The notes: generated from the sequence alone by a model not told the origin. Numbered from the stretch's first letter, positions 20,668 to 35,346 are shown. The stretch: DNA of 64,000 bases from Ottelia alismoides (GCA_037367405.1 JAZKJV010008879.1:62001-126000), one strand, 5' to 3'. Translations and numbers: made by a program.

Positions 20668-23600
20668 TGAAGAGTTGCGTACTACCCTTGTTGATTTAAT
20701 CAAATTAATGATTAGAATTAATGTCTTGTCATGCATTGTAGTCAGGTAAATATGAACTAATTAAAAACTACTTTTATTTAATGTTCAATTAATCACGAGC
20801 GGCAAATTTATTTTACTTGGGCAAGCATAAGGTCAAATTCATGGAGGCAGTTGTCTCCTTAGGTAAATTTCAAGTGAATTGCAGAGGTCGGATTTTTAGG
20901 AGATATTTTTTGTATTTTTCAACAATTTTTATGCAATTTAATAGAACGATAATGCAATATCAGGCCAGTATACAAGTTAAATCAGAATATAGTCAAATTA
21001 AGTCCAAATATTATGAAACTTGGCCAACATGTGAAATGAAATAAAATTAAGCTACACTAATTGTTTTGGATTTTTCTGACACTTTCTCAATTTAGTGTGA
21101 ATTAAATATTAATGCAAGGTGATTTTTACAAAATCAATTTTAATAAATACCAAATCACAATATTTTCAGATATAAAAATTATCCTAAATAGATATAAGTA
21201 TGACGAATATAGGAAATTTGATAAACCAGAAATTCTATGTGAATTGGACCTATTAAAAATCAATTAAGAAAATCACAATTTAATTTATTCAGGCCTCGGA
21301 ATGCGTGCAAATGCAAAGATTTTTGGGCACAATGTAAACTAAATTATGCTAAGTCTAATGTGAATTTTTGATGATTTTTGGAGCAATAGAGAATTTACTA
21401 CGAATTAAAAAGCATCAAATGGGCAAAATATGGAAAATTTCACCAATTTAATAATAATAAAATCCATTGATGACAAAAAATGTAGACAAGTGTCACATAC
21501 GAAAGAGGACAAGTTAAGCTACACATTGCAATATTTAAAACTTAAAAGTGATGCTAAATGAGTACCTAAATATATGTGTAAAGATAGGGATTAAATTGCA
21601 AATACATAAATTAAATTACTAAAAGTTAAACATGCTGACATGAACTTAAATGCAATTACCTATAATGCTGGGGACATGTATGTAAAATGCCCACAAAACA
21701 CGTGCACCTCACGTGGTGCTCCTGGCTGGGAATGAAATGTAATTTTAAAAACCTCTAGGGGCCTCAGTGCAAAATTCCCAGACAGCACGTAAGACACACA
21801 TGGGATCCCAGGCTTGGGATACGTCGGAGGCTCGGAGGTCGGCTCGGGGGTGCTACAGGCTCAGACGTGGCTCGGGATAGCTTCGGGGGCTCCGAGCCTA
21901 GTGGTCGAGGAGGAGGCTCAGAGGAGGCGACGTGGCGCTCGCTGGACCGTCAAATGGATGAGATCTAACGGCTGTTGATGGCTGGTACCTAGACCGCCTG
22001 TATCCGTTAGATGGATTGAAGATCCAACGGTCAGGAAGATGATTCCTGAGATGAAGGCGTGGATGATCGAGGGCTGTTGGATCAAAACGAATCCAACGGC
22101 ATCTGGAGCTCGGGGAAGAGGCGACGTGGCGAGATGTGGAGCGTGGGATCCTTCTGATCCGACGGCGGCGGGTGGATGGCGACGTGGCCCGCTCAGATCT
22201 GTCCGACCAAAGGGATCAAACGGCTACTGAGTTTCGTGCTCAAACGGTCCGCCGCCACTAGCGGCGGAGGTGGTTGTACTCCAGCGAAGCCCTCCTGGCT
22301 CCGCCTCCTCCTCCTGTCGTCGATGAAGGGTGCTGAAGACTCCTAAGCAGCTGGGGAGGGTCGTGGAAGCGTCAAGTAGCCGCCGAAGATCTCAGGAGCG
22401 GTTGGGGGGTCTAGAAGCCGACAGCGATGAAGCTCGTAGAAGCCGACGGCGATGAATGTGAGATCGATCGTGGGAGGTGAATAAATTATGAGAAAAAGAA
22501 AGAAAATGAAGAAGAAGATCGGAGGGAAGATGGAGGTATCTACCTGGGGAATGGAGCTTGGATCTGAGCTCCTGGTCGTTAATCGAAGGCCGGTAAGGGT
22601 TCCTGAGCTCGTGCAGCTCACGGGATGGGTTGCGTCACGGTGGGGTTGGCCATAGATCTCATCGAAGAAGAAGCTATGTCTTCGCTCAAATTCTAACCTA
22701 GTTACTGTCACTAATTGGTGGAGTCGAGCTCGGGGTTTCTCTCTGAAGTGGCAGATGGGGTCGACGGTCGACGGAGGGGGAGTATTTATAGGTTGGAAGT
22801 GGAGGTGACAGGTGATGGAGGGCGAGGTTGGTAGAGGTCGTGGGGCGACATGGGTGTAGTTTATGGCGATCATGGTGGTCGGCGAAGATGAGGGTAGAGT
22901 GGTCTGCAAGGTGGAGGTGTTAGAGGCCGTAGAGGGTGGCTGGAGTGGTTCCCAAAATAGGAAGGGGGTGGCTCGTGCGCAAGGTGGACGACTGGGGTGC
23001 AGGAGCTTCGAGAGGTAGATGACGATCCTTGGATCGTTGGATTGAGAGATCCAACGGTCAGGAGAAGGGCGCGAGAGGAGGGCTGGGATTAGATTAGAGG
23101 GGGCAAGATCGAAGGGTTATGATGGCGCCACGTGGAGGGCGTAGGTGAAGGCGGAGATAGACGGTCGTGATGATGGCTGGGCTTCGATCGGATGGCGGGG
23201 GTTAAGGGCGAGATGAATGGTGGAGATGAAGATAGAAGAAAGGCCATCGAATGGTGGAGAAGATGGGACGTGTGGCGGCCTGAGGAAGAAGCGTTGGCGA
23301 ACGGCCCAGTTTGGATCTCGACTTTGATCGAAGGGTCCAGATGTCGTGCGAGATGAGTGGCCAGGATAAAGGGCTTCTGGTGAGGATTGGAAGGCTCTAA
23401 GCGCAACACGTGTCGAGCTGAGGGTGAGGCGCGAAGGGATGGCCCTGATTTGATCTGGGTCTGATCGAGTGGCTGAGGAGAGCTGTGAAAATGGAGGGCC
23501 CAGATCAAGAGAGGGAGGACGGGATCGGAGGATGCAGATGGAGGGCGCGTAGCGCGCAAAGGAGCGGGCTGCGTGGCGTAATCAGAGGGCGACACGTGGC

Positions 23601-24205
23601 CTGCTCTGAATGGATGAGAAAGAATATGGACTTAGATAGAGAAGGAGTGAGATCTACAAATTTCATGTTGACCAAAAATGGAGATGAGGTCAAATAAGAT
23701 ACAAAAATACAAGGGTACAAATATACATACATATAGTACACAAAGGGGCCCAAAAAACCAAGTTTTGCATACGAGCTCTGATTTAAATGAAATTGGTCTC
23801 ATTTGGATGGTCTCTGAATGTTTATTAATCTAAAAGTTGGTAGACCTAGATCGGAGGTTGTATGAGGTAGATATTGGCATTCTAAGGTCTGGGTCTCCAA
23901 CTGGGTTTGGGATTTTTATTGGGTATCTTCACAAGATAAAAACCGTCCCCTTTTGCCTTGTATTATTAACTAGTAATATATCCAGTATAGGGTTAGTTTT
24001 ATTTACTTTGGAGGGGGGATAAAATACAGGTAAATAGGTGAATATTTTACATATGGATTAGGCTGCAAATATGGATGCTAAAATGCATGTATTGTGTATG
24101 CATGCATGAATGCTACCTATGCAAGATAAAGGTAAATATGCTGCAAAATACTCGGGAACAAGACTCTATTTTCAATTTTAAGAGTGATGAATCACATATT
24201 CATCA
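20668..24205 (-). repeat. 5' LTR of element B (3538 bp)
   Basis: Runs on the minus strand from TGATGAATATG at 24205 to CTTCA at 20668, beside the PBS. Its organisation parallels LTR A: an AT-rich start, a GC-rich transcribed block (about 21780-23650), a shorter run of TGCAAA-type units (about 21590-21780) with a CACGTGG box near 21709, and an AT-rich 3' part. Open frames in the GC-rich block (for example 22343-22909 and 23089-23595 on minus) have low-complexity Pro/Ser/His/Arg composition and no domain, and are probably by-products of base composition. Confidence 0.88.
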
Positions 24206-25725
24206 CGGAGGCTGTTGGTGATGGCCCTAGTTGGGCTGAAAGCTCCTCCCTCCCTACTTTTGGTCAAATGGCCTAACAATAGTGCTCTTACCCTGGGAGT
24301 GTCCCTGAGGATGGGTCAGTTGTTGATCATTTCTACAAACTCCATTCAGCTTTTTAATATGTAGGGGAGGTGGAAATCATGGTTCAAGATAATGGGTTGT
24401 GGCTTAGGTAGCTGGTAAATGACCATCTATGTATGTTGTTGCAGCGGCGGCTGCTAGCTCCTACACTTAATATACGTACCGGACCTGAGGTTGGATGGGA
24501 CTCAACCGAGGTTGATGTTGCACTGGAGGCTCCTTCTGCTCAACAGGAGTGTAATGGGCAGCTGGTATCATGTTTCAGGCACTGGTAGCGTTCACCAGCA
24601 GCTTCGACTGCGTGGTGATGGTGTCCATCTTTTCCAAGTCCTTCATTCTTTACTCGATGTTGACAAGCTTATCTAGGTCGTGTGACCTCTTCCCTAAGAT
24701 GCCGACCTTGTATAGGTGACTACTAATGATGTTGAGATCGGAGTTCTCGCACCTATCCAGTGCATGGGTATCCACAATATTAACATTCTTGCGTAGGATC
24801 TGCGGTTGTGGTTGTATTTGGAAGGAATGACAGGGGGAAAGTGTGGCCTCTTCTTCGATAATCTCCTCGAAGATCTTACCAACAGCATGCTTGTCTTTGT
24901 TGAAATGTGATCCTCCACATGTGGCATCAACCAGATGTTAACTGTTCTCAGTAAGCCACTCGGAAAAAGTGATGGACCAAACTGGTCTTTTAGGATTTCG
25001 TGGTGGGTGCACTTCTCTATCAAATAACTGAATCTCTCCCATGTCTTGTGAATTGACTCTTGGGTTCCTTGGGAGATACTGATAATCTTGGAGTGCATCA
25101 GATTGAGATGATCAAGTGGGTAGATTTATGTAGGAACACGGACTTCAGCTCTTTCCACGTTGTCACCACTTTTCCCAGATGATTGATCCAATGTAGTGCC
25201 TTGCCCTGAAGGCCGAAAGAGAAGGCGGTCATCTTGACTGCGCCCAACAGGATGTTGGGGTAGTGAGTTTTACTACAGATACGTCCAAACTACTGTAGAT
25301 GGAAGTACGGTTCTTTAGTTCAAATTCCATGGAAATTAGGGAGAAGAGAGGCTTGATCTCTAAGTCTGCGTGGATCGACAGAATCTGGATCCACTCGGTG
25401 ATGTGGCCATCCCCGGGATTATACGTCTTCTTCAAAGTGGGCTTGGGCCAGCCCCTCCTTCCCTCTCCCTTGCCTCCACAAGGTTCATCTACATAATAGT
25501 TATCTTCATCATCATGGAGATCATCATCACTTCCTCATGGGATTTCTCTCTCTTATGACCTCCTCCTTAGTTCATTTAGCATGCCTTGAAAGGCAGACTA
25601 GGCCAATGCTTGATAAGCGAGCAGTTACCGGGTTGATTGTATGGAGGCCTGGAGCTGATTGTTCACCTCATTTTGATTTGTGCCATGCTCGGTATTCTGC
25701 TCTATGCTCGATAGTTGTGGTCCCT
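24206..25725 (-). pseudogene. gag remnant of element C, cut by elements B and D
   Basis: A heavily mutated gag closely related to that of A. Readable pieces in order on the minus strand are NQNEVNNQLQASIQ (about 25680), KKTYNPGDGHITEWIQ (25435-25380), a block near 25098-24900 with SIHKTWERFSYLIEKCTHHE (A has TIHEAWERFKDLQEKCPHHG), and a Gln/Pro-rich tail whose DNA matches A gag around 11060-11290. Numerous stops and frameshifts are present. Its right end is the first base of the D LTR and its left end is the first base of the B LTR, so both inserted into this gag. C is the oldest layer seen here. Confidence 0.82.
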
Positions 25726-28700
25726 TGATGAATATCCATTTCATCACCTTTATTCTATCATTTTGGTAATAAAAGCCATAGTTAATGCATGCGAATGGCA
25801 TTATTTTGTACAAATTAATATTCATTATTTGTCTCATTTATTATATATAAAATATTGTTTTTAGATGCCAAAATTATAGAATAAGGAAAAGCAAAGAAAA
25901 AGAATAAAATAAAAAAGGTATTTTATGACCCTAAAACTGGAGACCTAGGCATCTTAATAACTGGGTCGAAAAGGAATAAAGTAGGGGGGATAAGGGCAAA
26001 AAGTCCAATAAATCCACACTCGTTTATTCATCAATAACCCACTTTTGGGAGCTATTTTATTTTCTATTATTTATACATCAAATAAATAAACTTCCTACAT
26101 GAAAGTTGTATATAATAATACATAGAAAAAGATAGAATAGAGTTTACATAGAAGTAATAGTGTACATTTTATACTCTGAAGAAAAAGCTAAAACCCAAAC
26201 TTCTCTGCCCCATATCTCCTAAATAAAAATACAAATGTATCAAAATCACCTTTAATTGTATATAACTTTTAATAAGCTATTTAATGATGGTGGCTTCATC
26301 CAATTTGTATTTAAGGAGTAAAAGTTAGGTTTTGGACCCCTATCATAGTATACCTAAATAAAATATTCATTTATTTATTATTTGTTACTTTTACAATTTA
26401 ATATTTTTATAATTGTGTAAATATTATTTATAATATATATGTATACTTAGAGTAGAATTAAACCATAATGAAAATACAAAATAAAGCTAGTCTATGTAAA
26501 GACATAATTGAAATACATATACTTATACATATGTAATATATATCCCTTATTTTTTATGTAAACAAATAACATTAGAGAATGCAGTAAAAATATATGTGTG
26601 TATATAAAATAAGTTATAAATATATAAAATATGAGAATAAAATAATAAAATCAAACATAGAAAAAATAATATATATGAAACATAAATGAATATACCAATA
26701 AATATACCGTTAAAAATTATCTTGTAATAAATAAACCCAAAAAATAAATAAAAATTATATTAAAATACTTCATAAAATAATAAACACTTTTTATTTTATA
26801 CCCAAATATTAATAACATCAATTACTATTTTTAATTAATATCTTCAAATAAAATTTCTATTTTTCCACGATATGGTCCGATGTGGACCAATCAGGTCGCA
26901 TGAATAGTTGACAACATCATAGGTGACAGACCCGTGCTTCACCTCTGATGTTGTCAATACCTCGAGCCTGTCACCTTCTCTGCCTCAAATCAATCAATCT
27001 GGACCTTATCTCCCTTCATGGATTCAATTCACATCACACCCAAATCTCACATGTAATCATCAGATTCTTCTGATCAGCCTCGATCCTTGAATAATTACCA
27101 CTCCAAAACTCATTGAACCTGTTGTGTATGAATAATCCCTAGATCCTTCATTCTATTCTTGATCCCCCTTGAAGCTCAAGAACATATACTTGCGTGAGTA
27201 TCGATGGCCCAGTTACAATGGAAGACCTTCCCTAAGCTTAGAGACGACGGAGCGAGGAAGCAGCGGCGATCCACAGTGGCCCTCAGGTCATCCTGCTTCT
27301 TGCTCATCAGCAGGTACACGAGCTGCATCTTTTTATTTTCTAGGTAGATTTCTTTATCTTATTTTCAATTCTGCAACTAGTTTCACATTTAATCGAGTAG
27401 GATAGCTCCATTTCCAATCTAATCGCTCATTAGGCCTGCAAGGGCTCCGGCCCTTTCACCATGTCAGAGCACAGTCCCGACAGCCGTTTCCACCACATTT
27501 CACGCCCCCTCGTGCTCTCCATCTAAGCCATGCATCGAATCCTCCCTGGTCATGCTCCGATAAGCAATATGATTTTCACCCTTTGCCTTACACTGGAAAC
27601 TCTCCGCCTACCTCATTTATCGCACCATACAGTTTCAATTTAGGTCAAGCATCACAGCCTCGAGCCCTAGCATTTTTGGTGTTGGTTCCATCATCAAAGG
27701 ACCCTTCGTATGTTGATTTAGGATCTGGAAGAAGACTTCAGGTGCCCCATGCTTTGACCGACCTCTAGGACCTCAACAATGGGTTCCAGACTTTTTAGAG
27801 GGCATCCCTATCAGCAGAAGACCTTCCCGGAGGTGTAGAGCTTAAGATCATCAAATAACACCCCCGGATGTAGTACGAAACAAGGATCGAAGCTCAGGGA
27901 AGACCACCTTCTTCCATGTTCTTCTAGAGCAGTAGATGTCCGATTAGGGAAGGAGCCCCTGATCCATGAGCAACTGTTGTCTCTAGGAAGCTCAGCCACT
28001 TGATCTCAGCCTGATATCTAATCTCAAGTGTCATCAACTGAACCATCAATGGGCACAGAGAAGGTGAAATGTGCCCTGAAATGATCTGGACCATCCATCT
28101 CCACGCACTTTGGTGGTAAATTGCACATCTCATGCCCTACATTATTGTATTTATTTCTTATCTATGTAATAATTAAATTAGTTCAATATTTGTATATATT
28201 TTGCAAAGAGACCCATCAGTTTATTGATATTGTAAATGGGTCTAGTCCAGTTCAGCTCACATGTCGTCCCATGTGAGTTGGGAAAATAGCATGTATACCC
28301 TAGTGGGTTTTTGTATTTTTTTAGTCCAATAAATGTAAATATTTGTTGTATATTTTTGGCAAATTTTCATAGAGCCCCTTACTTTAATTTTAATTACAAA
28401 TATACCCTCGCTAGAACATGTATTTTTTGTAATTAAATATCATTTATTAAAAGTAGCATCCGTGCTCTAAAAAATATGCAAACATAGGGTTAGATGCATG
28501 CTAACATTTACTTCAACTATAAATATTTATTTTGGCATTTTTCATTTTATTTATTTATTACAAATGAAATGAGCATTTTTTCTACCATATAGAAATTATT
28601 TATTAATAATGTTTTGAAAAAATTCCAAAAACTATATATGTTGTTTATTTTATTATTTATTAACTCCAGACCAAAAATCCCTAAAATAGGAAGATAAAAT

Positions 28701-29615
28701 GATAAAAATTAAAAATCTCTAAAATCTGATAAAAAATAATAAAAATCATGAAAAATCCTAAAAATATGTATTTTTGTTTATGGCTTTTATTTTTATTATT
28801 AATTAATAATATTAATTTGGAGAATTTTGGACATTATTTTATATTTGTATTCTCCAAGTCAAGTTTGCCCATTTATTTATTACCTAATTTGGGATATTTT
28901 TATTTAAAAATACATAAATATGATAAAATTCCAGAAAAATCTTTTTTTTACAAAAAACATTACTGTAATATAAAAATTTAAAATAAAGTTAGTTTCCTAT
29001 ATTTTTAAGTTATTTATGTATATATTTATGTATTTAATAATATATATAGTTATGCATACATATGTATACTATATACCCTGCATTATTTTATTCTATATGA
29101 TATATTAATTATTTTATTTTAAAATTTTAAAAAGAACCTAAAATTTTGCAAAATGAAAAGCCTAAAATTTTAAAAAACCCTAAAAAAGTTATTATGTATA
29201 TTTGATTGTTGCCTTTATCGATATATGCATATATATTTATCTATATATATTATTTATATTTATAGATAAATTTATATATATATATAATTAGTTAAAATAC
29301 AAATTATATATAATTATTAAAAAATTAAAACCCACATAAAAATATTTAAAGATAGGTATGTACATAACTCATTGATTAGCAATAATCATATGCTACCTAG
29401 CTTGGTCTTTGTGGTTCGACCTCTAAATGCTTACGTGCAATACATTTTTGTTTGTAGAGCTTAATAAATTTTAATTCCACATTTTCTATATTCATTGCTT
29501 AATTTCTTTTGTGGGTTAATTGTTGATGTAGCTGAGTTTAGTGAGAGGTCGCTTCGATGATTGTTGATCTGACTTATGAATTGACAAAACCTCTGTTGAA
29601 ATTCATCTTAACGTG
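25726..29615 (+). repeat. 5' LTR of element D (about 3.89 kb)
   Basis: Begins TGATGAATATCC at 25726 and matches the 3' LTR from 40334. The 3' end is estimated from alignment with LTR A, because the PBS is degraded. It has the LTR A layout: AT-rich U3 to about 26830, the palindrome TGGTCC-N5-GGACCA at 26873-26889, GTTGAC boxes near 26908 and 26955, a GC-richer block (27160-28140), an AT-rich tail, and the motif GGTTCGACC at 29413-29421. Confidence 0.85.
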
Positions 29616-31439
29616 TATGGCCTATTTTGTATCTATGTGTCTATATTCACTAATTCATTTATTCATTTAATGATTTATTAATTATTCTTTTCCTTGTACA
29701 TATTTATTGATTCATTTATTTTCTATCTCTTATTTGTATATACCTCATTTCATATCTTGATACATTATTTGGTAATCTATGCTAATACATACTCTTGTTG
29801 TATTTGTTGCGAGGGGCCTGCTATGAAAGAATGGCTTTCTAGGAGGAGGATGCAGCCAAGCTTGGCGGAGGCTGGTCTTCACACTTTGACCAGTTGGAGA
29901 GGCAACAAGTGTGGCAAGGATACTACCTAGCATAGATTTAGCGTAGATTTATTCATTGGTGAAAGAGAGAGAGAGAGAGAGCGAGTTATTTATTCATTCA
30001 TTTATTATTTGTAATAATTATGAACTTAGACACTACTCTACTCTACGAAATCCATTACCCAAGTGATTATTCAATTGGGGGCCTCATCGTGTTTTCTCGT
30101 ATTTTCACCGTTTTGTTTATTTTGTTTCTTGATGTTTGGAGTTTACTGCCTTTCTATTTCTTTGATTTTTGTGCATGGATCCCCCAGACCTTATGTTGCT
30201 TCAATTGGTAATAGGTCCAAAGACTAATAAGAAGTATGTTCATATAGTACTCTTACATTTGGACCTAGTCAACTAAGTGTTAGTTATTTGGACTCAAACC
30301 CACACGTCGAGAGAGGTATCATACAACGCTTGAAGGACCCATTGTGGCGGGCACCGAAATGTCTCCAAGATCGGACCTTAGGATTTATTTCTGAATAATT
30401 AACATATGGTTCATCATGTCTAATAGTAACTATTGTATAGGGTGATTTTGTTAACTGCAACCGCCACGTAGGTAGGTTTAAAAATTCCGTTTTGCATACA
30501 ACATGGAGAGCGTTTGGAAGCATTGTAAGTCCTTTAACTCTACATGCATCTTCAGATTCAATGATGAGATGTTGACTTGCACAGGTTTTTCACTATCTCC
30601 CTCTAATTTTGAGAACCTAGGGCTTAAATGAAAATCTACAAAATCATTAGGCACTTGTGTGCAAAATTTCCAAAAAAAAAAGTCAAAAAAATTTAAAGAA
30701 GGGGACTGCTAAAAGAACTTTGACATTAATTAATAACGATAATGGACTTTTTTCATTGGTTCATAAGACCCTTGTTGATCAGGTATCTAAGGAGGGCACC
30801 AAAACCTCTCCCATGAGCGAGGCATGACCCATTAAGGATTAGATATAAAAACCCGATTTATAATTGCCTAGTTTATCTCCTGTATTTCTGAAGTAACGGC
30901 GCTTCTATCATATGCTCCATCGATGGCATTCTTGCCTTGAGTGGAACATCGACTTGGTACGAAGTAACGAGCTTAGGCCACACCCTCAAGGGTGAGTCTG
31001 TCTCATTGATTTGCGTCCGAGTAGGTCCTTGCATGCTCACAGGTAATTCCGTTGCGAGCAAGGTCCAAAGTAGTGGTTTCTCCTATCGGCTTCCTCCCTC
31101 TATATCTTAGTTGAGTAGGGATCTAGGAAGGGTTACAAAGGAGGAGGACAAGTACGGTATATGCCTGGAATAACAACTCTAAAAAAGAAAAGATAAAAAT
31201 AGTCGATCCTTTATGGTTTCAAATTGTGTTGAGGTGGTGAACCCAATTTAGTATTGTGTTTGTATGGATCTTTGATTAAGGTTCAAATATCAAGTTACGT
31301 GCACTTGCGCAAATTTTGTCATATATGTCTTTTCTTTGATCTCGTGCTCATTTAGAGCCTTTCGATTGTTTTAGACTCCTTTTTATTCCTCATTGAGCAT
31401 TGTGTTCTTCTTCCTACATCAATCTTCGCTTGCCTTACG
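29616..31439 (+). other. 5' leader of element D with degraded PBS
   Basis: The expected PBS position shows only TGGCC at 29618, with the rest of the tRNA-Asp complement lost. The block at 29811-29890 matches the leader of A near 14580-14660 (GAGGGGCC, then GGAGGAGGAT). A GA microsatellite lies at 29968-29984. No ORF is supported. Confidence 0.55.
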
Positions 31440-34400
31440 ATGTCAATCCATGGATGGTTTACCCGGGACTCTGCCAACACCTACATTTATTCCATGAACA
31501 TGGCATCGTCAATAATTCGAGGCGATTTTTGAGAACTCCTTCCAGACATTGCGGACTGATCTCTAGACTCCCCGTCTTCTCTTCATCCTCCTTTATTCTG
31601 CAAGAAGGACCACAATTGTCCCCCTTCCACCTGTTACGAAAGGAGGATGATTTTAGTCTACATATTTACTCCATTCACAACCATCTGGGATTGACCCTAA
31701 TCTCAAACTTATCTCAATAGCTGGTATTCAATTTCAAGTGGTCTGAGTGGGAATCTCTTATATTACAGATGGAAAATCCATCCTAGATCCCAATCTAGAA
31801 CTCATTTCCTCAAACTCAGACCGAGAGATAGCTCCCCAAGGGAAAGGATAGCATCCCCCTCTGATAGAATCAGGTCTAGGGCCCGATCAAAAACCAAGGG
31901 AATGCTTAGGTACTAGCTTCCCTCCCAGCCATCTAACAGCAACTAACTGAGCAGGCCTTAGCACAGACTGCATTTCAGAATATATTGAATGATCAACAAA
32001 ACATACCATCAGGAGGAGGAGGAGGCGGTGAAACACCCTGTTGAAGTTCCAAACGAAGAAGAGTGAGCAGGGAATGGGAACCTAGAGTCAACGCTAATGA
32101 GACATACAATCCAGGAGACAACCAGATGACTGAATGGATCCGTATTCCACTAGTACACGCTCAGTTCGAGCTGAAGCCCCAATTCCTTGATCTCTTACCC
32201 GCATTTTCATGGGAATACCAATGAGAATCCCTACACTAACTTGTAGTAGTTCTCGTGCATCTACATAATGACCCCCTACCCTAACATCCTGCTAGGTGTA
32301 GTCAAGATGACTGCGTTCCACTTCAACATACAAGACAAGGCCCTCTATCGGGTCAACCATTTGGGAAAGGTTGTTAGGACCAGGGAGAAACTTAAACCAG
32401 ATGCGAGACAGGATCAACAACTTCTCCCAAGGTACCCATGAGTCCATCCATGAAGCATGGGAGCAATTTACGAAACTGTAAGAGAAGTCTCACCATCATG
32501 ACATCCTTTGGACCAGCTTGGTGCAACATTTTTTCGAGGGCTTGAATGTAGAAAGTCAAAGACTAGTTGATGCTTCCTTTTGGGGGATCTCACTTTAAGA
32601 AGGATGAAGATGTGGGGTGGTTGATTTTTGAAGAGATGGCCAAAGGAGAAGTTGCCCTATCTTCATCACGCACTTACCAGAGATAGTCTCAGGGTCCCCA
32701 TAAGATAGTCTACATGGGAGTGTCCCGAGTGGTCGAGAGAGATGAGAGCTCCAACCTCAGCATCATAGGAGACCATCTCTCTAAGGTTGATATAATTGAA
32801 AAGCGATCCCATGATCTTGAGAAGCTTGCTGTGTTAAAATAAAGGACACATCATCTAGATAAATTAGACCATATTACCAAGCAATTGGAGCACACCATCA
32901 ACGCATGCCAGTCGGCGACACCATCCACAGAAACTCTGATTGAGCAGAAGGAAGACCGGTACCGCAACAAGTACCCAACAGCCAGCCGTCCAGCACATAT
33001 ATTACGTGCAAACTCTCGAGCAGGCCCCACAACAATAGCACATGGTTGGCAACTGGAATTCCAGTATTCTTGTGAGCCAACTTTCCCTCCACCACCCCTA
33101 ATTCAGGAAATTAATGGTGTTTTGAGCAATGACTCACAACTTGCCTGCCCTGGCAAACACCACCAGGGTCAGTCCTCGTCCAACTGGCCTTATCATCATC
33201 CTCGGGGTGGGTGATTCATGCAGTCCTCACCAGCTTCATCCCCGATTCCATTAGTCTCCACCATATCAACAGCATTGGAGATAAAAGGAGTAGTATCAGT
33301 AGCAACCGCAGTACCAACAGTATCAGTTGCATCGTTCGTAGTGCACCTCATCCCCATCAGCAATCTCAGCTTCCACCCCCTCAACATCTTCATTATCAAA
33401 ACCAACATCACCTGCCTTCGCATCATCAGGACCAACATCCTTCTACACCTTTCGAGGTGGTTCCTATGAACACAGGCCCCGATTGTCTGGCCTAGTTGGT
33501 AAAGGGCCTAACTGAAACGATTGAGAAGCTAAATGACCTGACGACCACCAAATCGCCAATTCCGGCTCAGGTCGAAGCCAATTCCAATAATTTTGAGTGC
33601 AAAGAGCAGGTAGAGAAAAAGTCTTATCTATGCCTATAGAGATTGCTCAATGTAACTTTATCTTATCTAATGTTGTTACTCTTAGGAGAGGTAGGACCTT
33701 GCCTCCATCTGCCATAATCAAAGGGAAAAATAAATTTTCATCTAGTGAATCGTCATCTTCTTCATCTATCGTGCCAGTTTCAGGTCTCGGTGAGGAAGAA
33801 GGAGGAGCCATACCATCAACATCCCACTTCCATCATCATGTAGAAAGAGACCAAAAAATCAGCAAACATAAAAAGACAAAAAAGAAAACTACAGTCGAAG
33901 CAAAGACGTGCCAGCAACGGAGGAGCCAGCACCAGCAGCCGATCTAGAGCTAGCCGATGGAGCCGATACCACAGCTTTTGGATGTCCCCCTGACACTAGA
34001 GTCCGTACCCCTTTCGTGATCTAGTTGTACAGAAAATCGTGGACAAGAATTTTGTTGTAAATAAGAACAATGCTTTTAATTTCAGTTCTGTGAATATTTT
34101 ATTTCTTGATGCAATTGAAAAAGCCAACAAAATTGCCAAAAAAGTGCATTATATGATCAGGGAGTTGTGAATATTTTGAAAATTTAACTGTTGAATTACC
34201 ATTAATGCAAGCCATGGAGTATATGCATGCAACAAAGAAAGGCTTCAAAGAAGCTCGTAAAATCGCATCATTCAAATCGCAATTCTAGATGCCAGCAGGT
34301 TTAAAAGCATGTCCTCTCCATGTCCGATGTCACAACAATCACCAACCTCTTATAGAAGCAGACATACAAAGGAGCACCACCCATCAGATGCGAGATTTTT
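31440..34400 (+). pseudogene. gag remnant of element D
   Basis: Starts at 31440 with MSIHGWFTRDSANTYI, matching A gag at 12968. Stops and frameshifts break the rest. Recognisable parts are the ETYNPGD / MTEWIRIP region (about 32100-32150), QFELKPQFLDLLPAF (about 32165-32210), the capsid middle near 32330-32560, SNLSIIGDHLSKVDIIEKRS (about 32752-32812; A has the same text with one or two changes), PPLIQEINGV (about 33095), and VVTLRRGRTLPPSA (about 33675), equivalent to the Athila AVTLRSGR motif. The family role is the RNA-packaging capsid protein; this copy cannot be expressed. Confidence 0.82.
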
Positions 34401-35346
34401 TACCAACTTTTTTAGCGAACTCTGCTTGATGGAGTTTCCTCCATCAACCTCATGTCCTCCTCACTGCTTCAAGAATTTAGGCTGAGTTCACTAAAAGTTA
34501 CAACGATGATCATTGAGTTTGCGAATTGATCAATCAAGAAACCCCGTGGTCTATCAGAGGATGTTATCGTATTGGTTTAGGAATCAAATTTCCGGTTTAT
34601 TTTGTATTCCTTGATACGGACTCACCTGCTCCGTTACTCCAGACCCCGATTATCTTGGGAAGGCTTTTCCTATGCACTGTAGAGGTCGTGGTTGATTATG
34701 GGTCTGGAAAAATCTCATCTGCTCAAACAATGGCAAGGTTATGATGGACATGGTCAGTGAGCCCAAGGTCATATTAGATGAGGGGAGGGCAAAACCGTCT
34801 GTAGCAGACTATGACCATATTACGGATATTAGATACTCTGAATTATCATTGAATGATCCGTGGACACATGAAATCTTCATCCCCGAGAAGGACCAGGAAT
34901 GCACCGTCTACAATCGCTCCAGTGTTACATGGGAGACTAATCCCGAATTGTTATACGTCTTTCATCCAAATGATTCATGCCAGTCCGAACACACATAATC
35001 AAATGCGGATCTGTTCAACACTCTGTTTTCTAAAACTCCATCAACTGAGGTGTGCATAACCTTCAAAATTTCAGAAGAGGTTCCGCTTACCTGTGTAGTC
35101 CTAGAAGTGATCGAGAAGCCGACTAGAACTAGACCATAATTAAATCCACCTCCGATAAACCTCAAGTATTCCTTCCTTGCGGGTGTAGAAAATATGTTCC
35201 CGGTTATCATTAGCAACACTCTAACCTCGGATTCGGAATTTCGACTTCTCGATGTTTTAGAGAAAAATAGCAAGGCACTTGTTGGCATGTATCAAGAGTT
35301 CACAGAATAAGTCTAGCTCTGTGTTCGAACTATATCGTTTTCGAAA
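34401..35346 (+). pseudogene. Protease and linker remnant of element D
   Basis: Near 34425 the DNA reads TLLDGVSSINLMSSSLLQEF, where A has the active-site text LLDSGCSVNLMP. The Asp is present but the DSG/DTG triplet is not in this frame. The flap-side motif reads TPIILGRLFL at about 34650. The acidic linker is readable in pieces up to about 35290 (TDIRYSELSLND; NMFPVIISNT). Stops occur between these pieces. Confidence 0.75.

Larger units (their letters stand above)
18646..24205 (-). mobile_element. Athila-like element B, 5' half, interrupted by element A
   Basis: From right to left: 5' LTR (20668-24205), tRNA-Asp PBS, leader, and the first part of gag, which is cut by the LTR of A at 18646. 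The rest must lie to the left of A, outside the window. Its gag and LTR differ clearly from those of A and D, so it is a separate family of the same lineage. Confidence 0.85.

Noticed and set aside
22343..23595. Long minus-strand ORFs (188 and 168 codons) in LTR B
   Set aside because: They lie in the GC-rich transcribed part of an LTR, have Pro/Ser/His/Arg-biased low-complexity composition and no domain. Composition explains the lack of stops.
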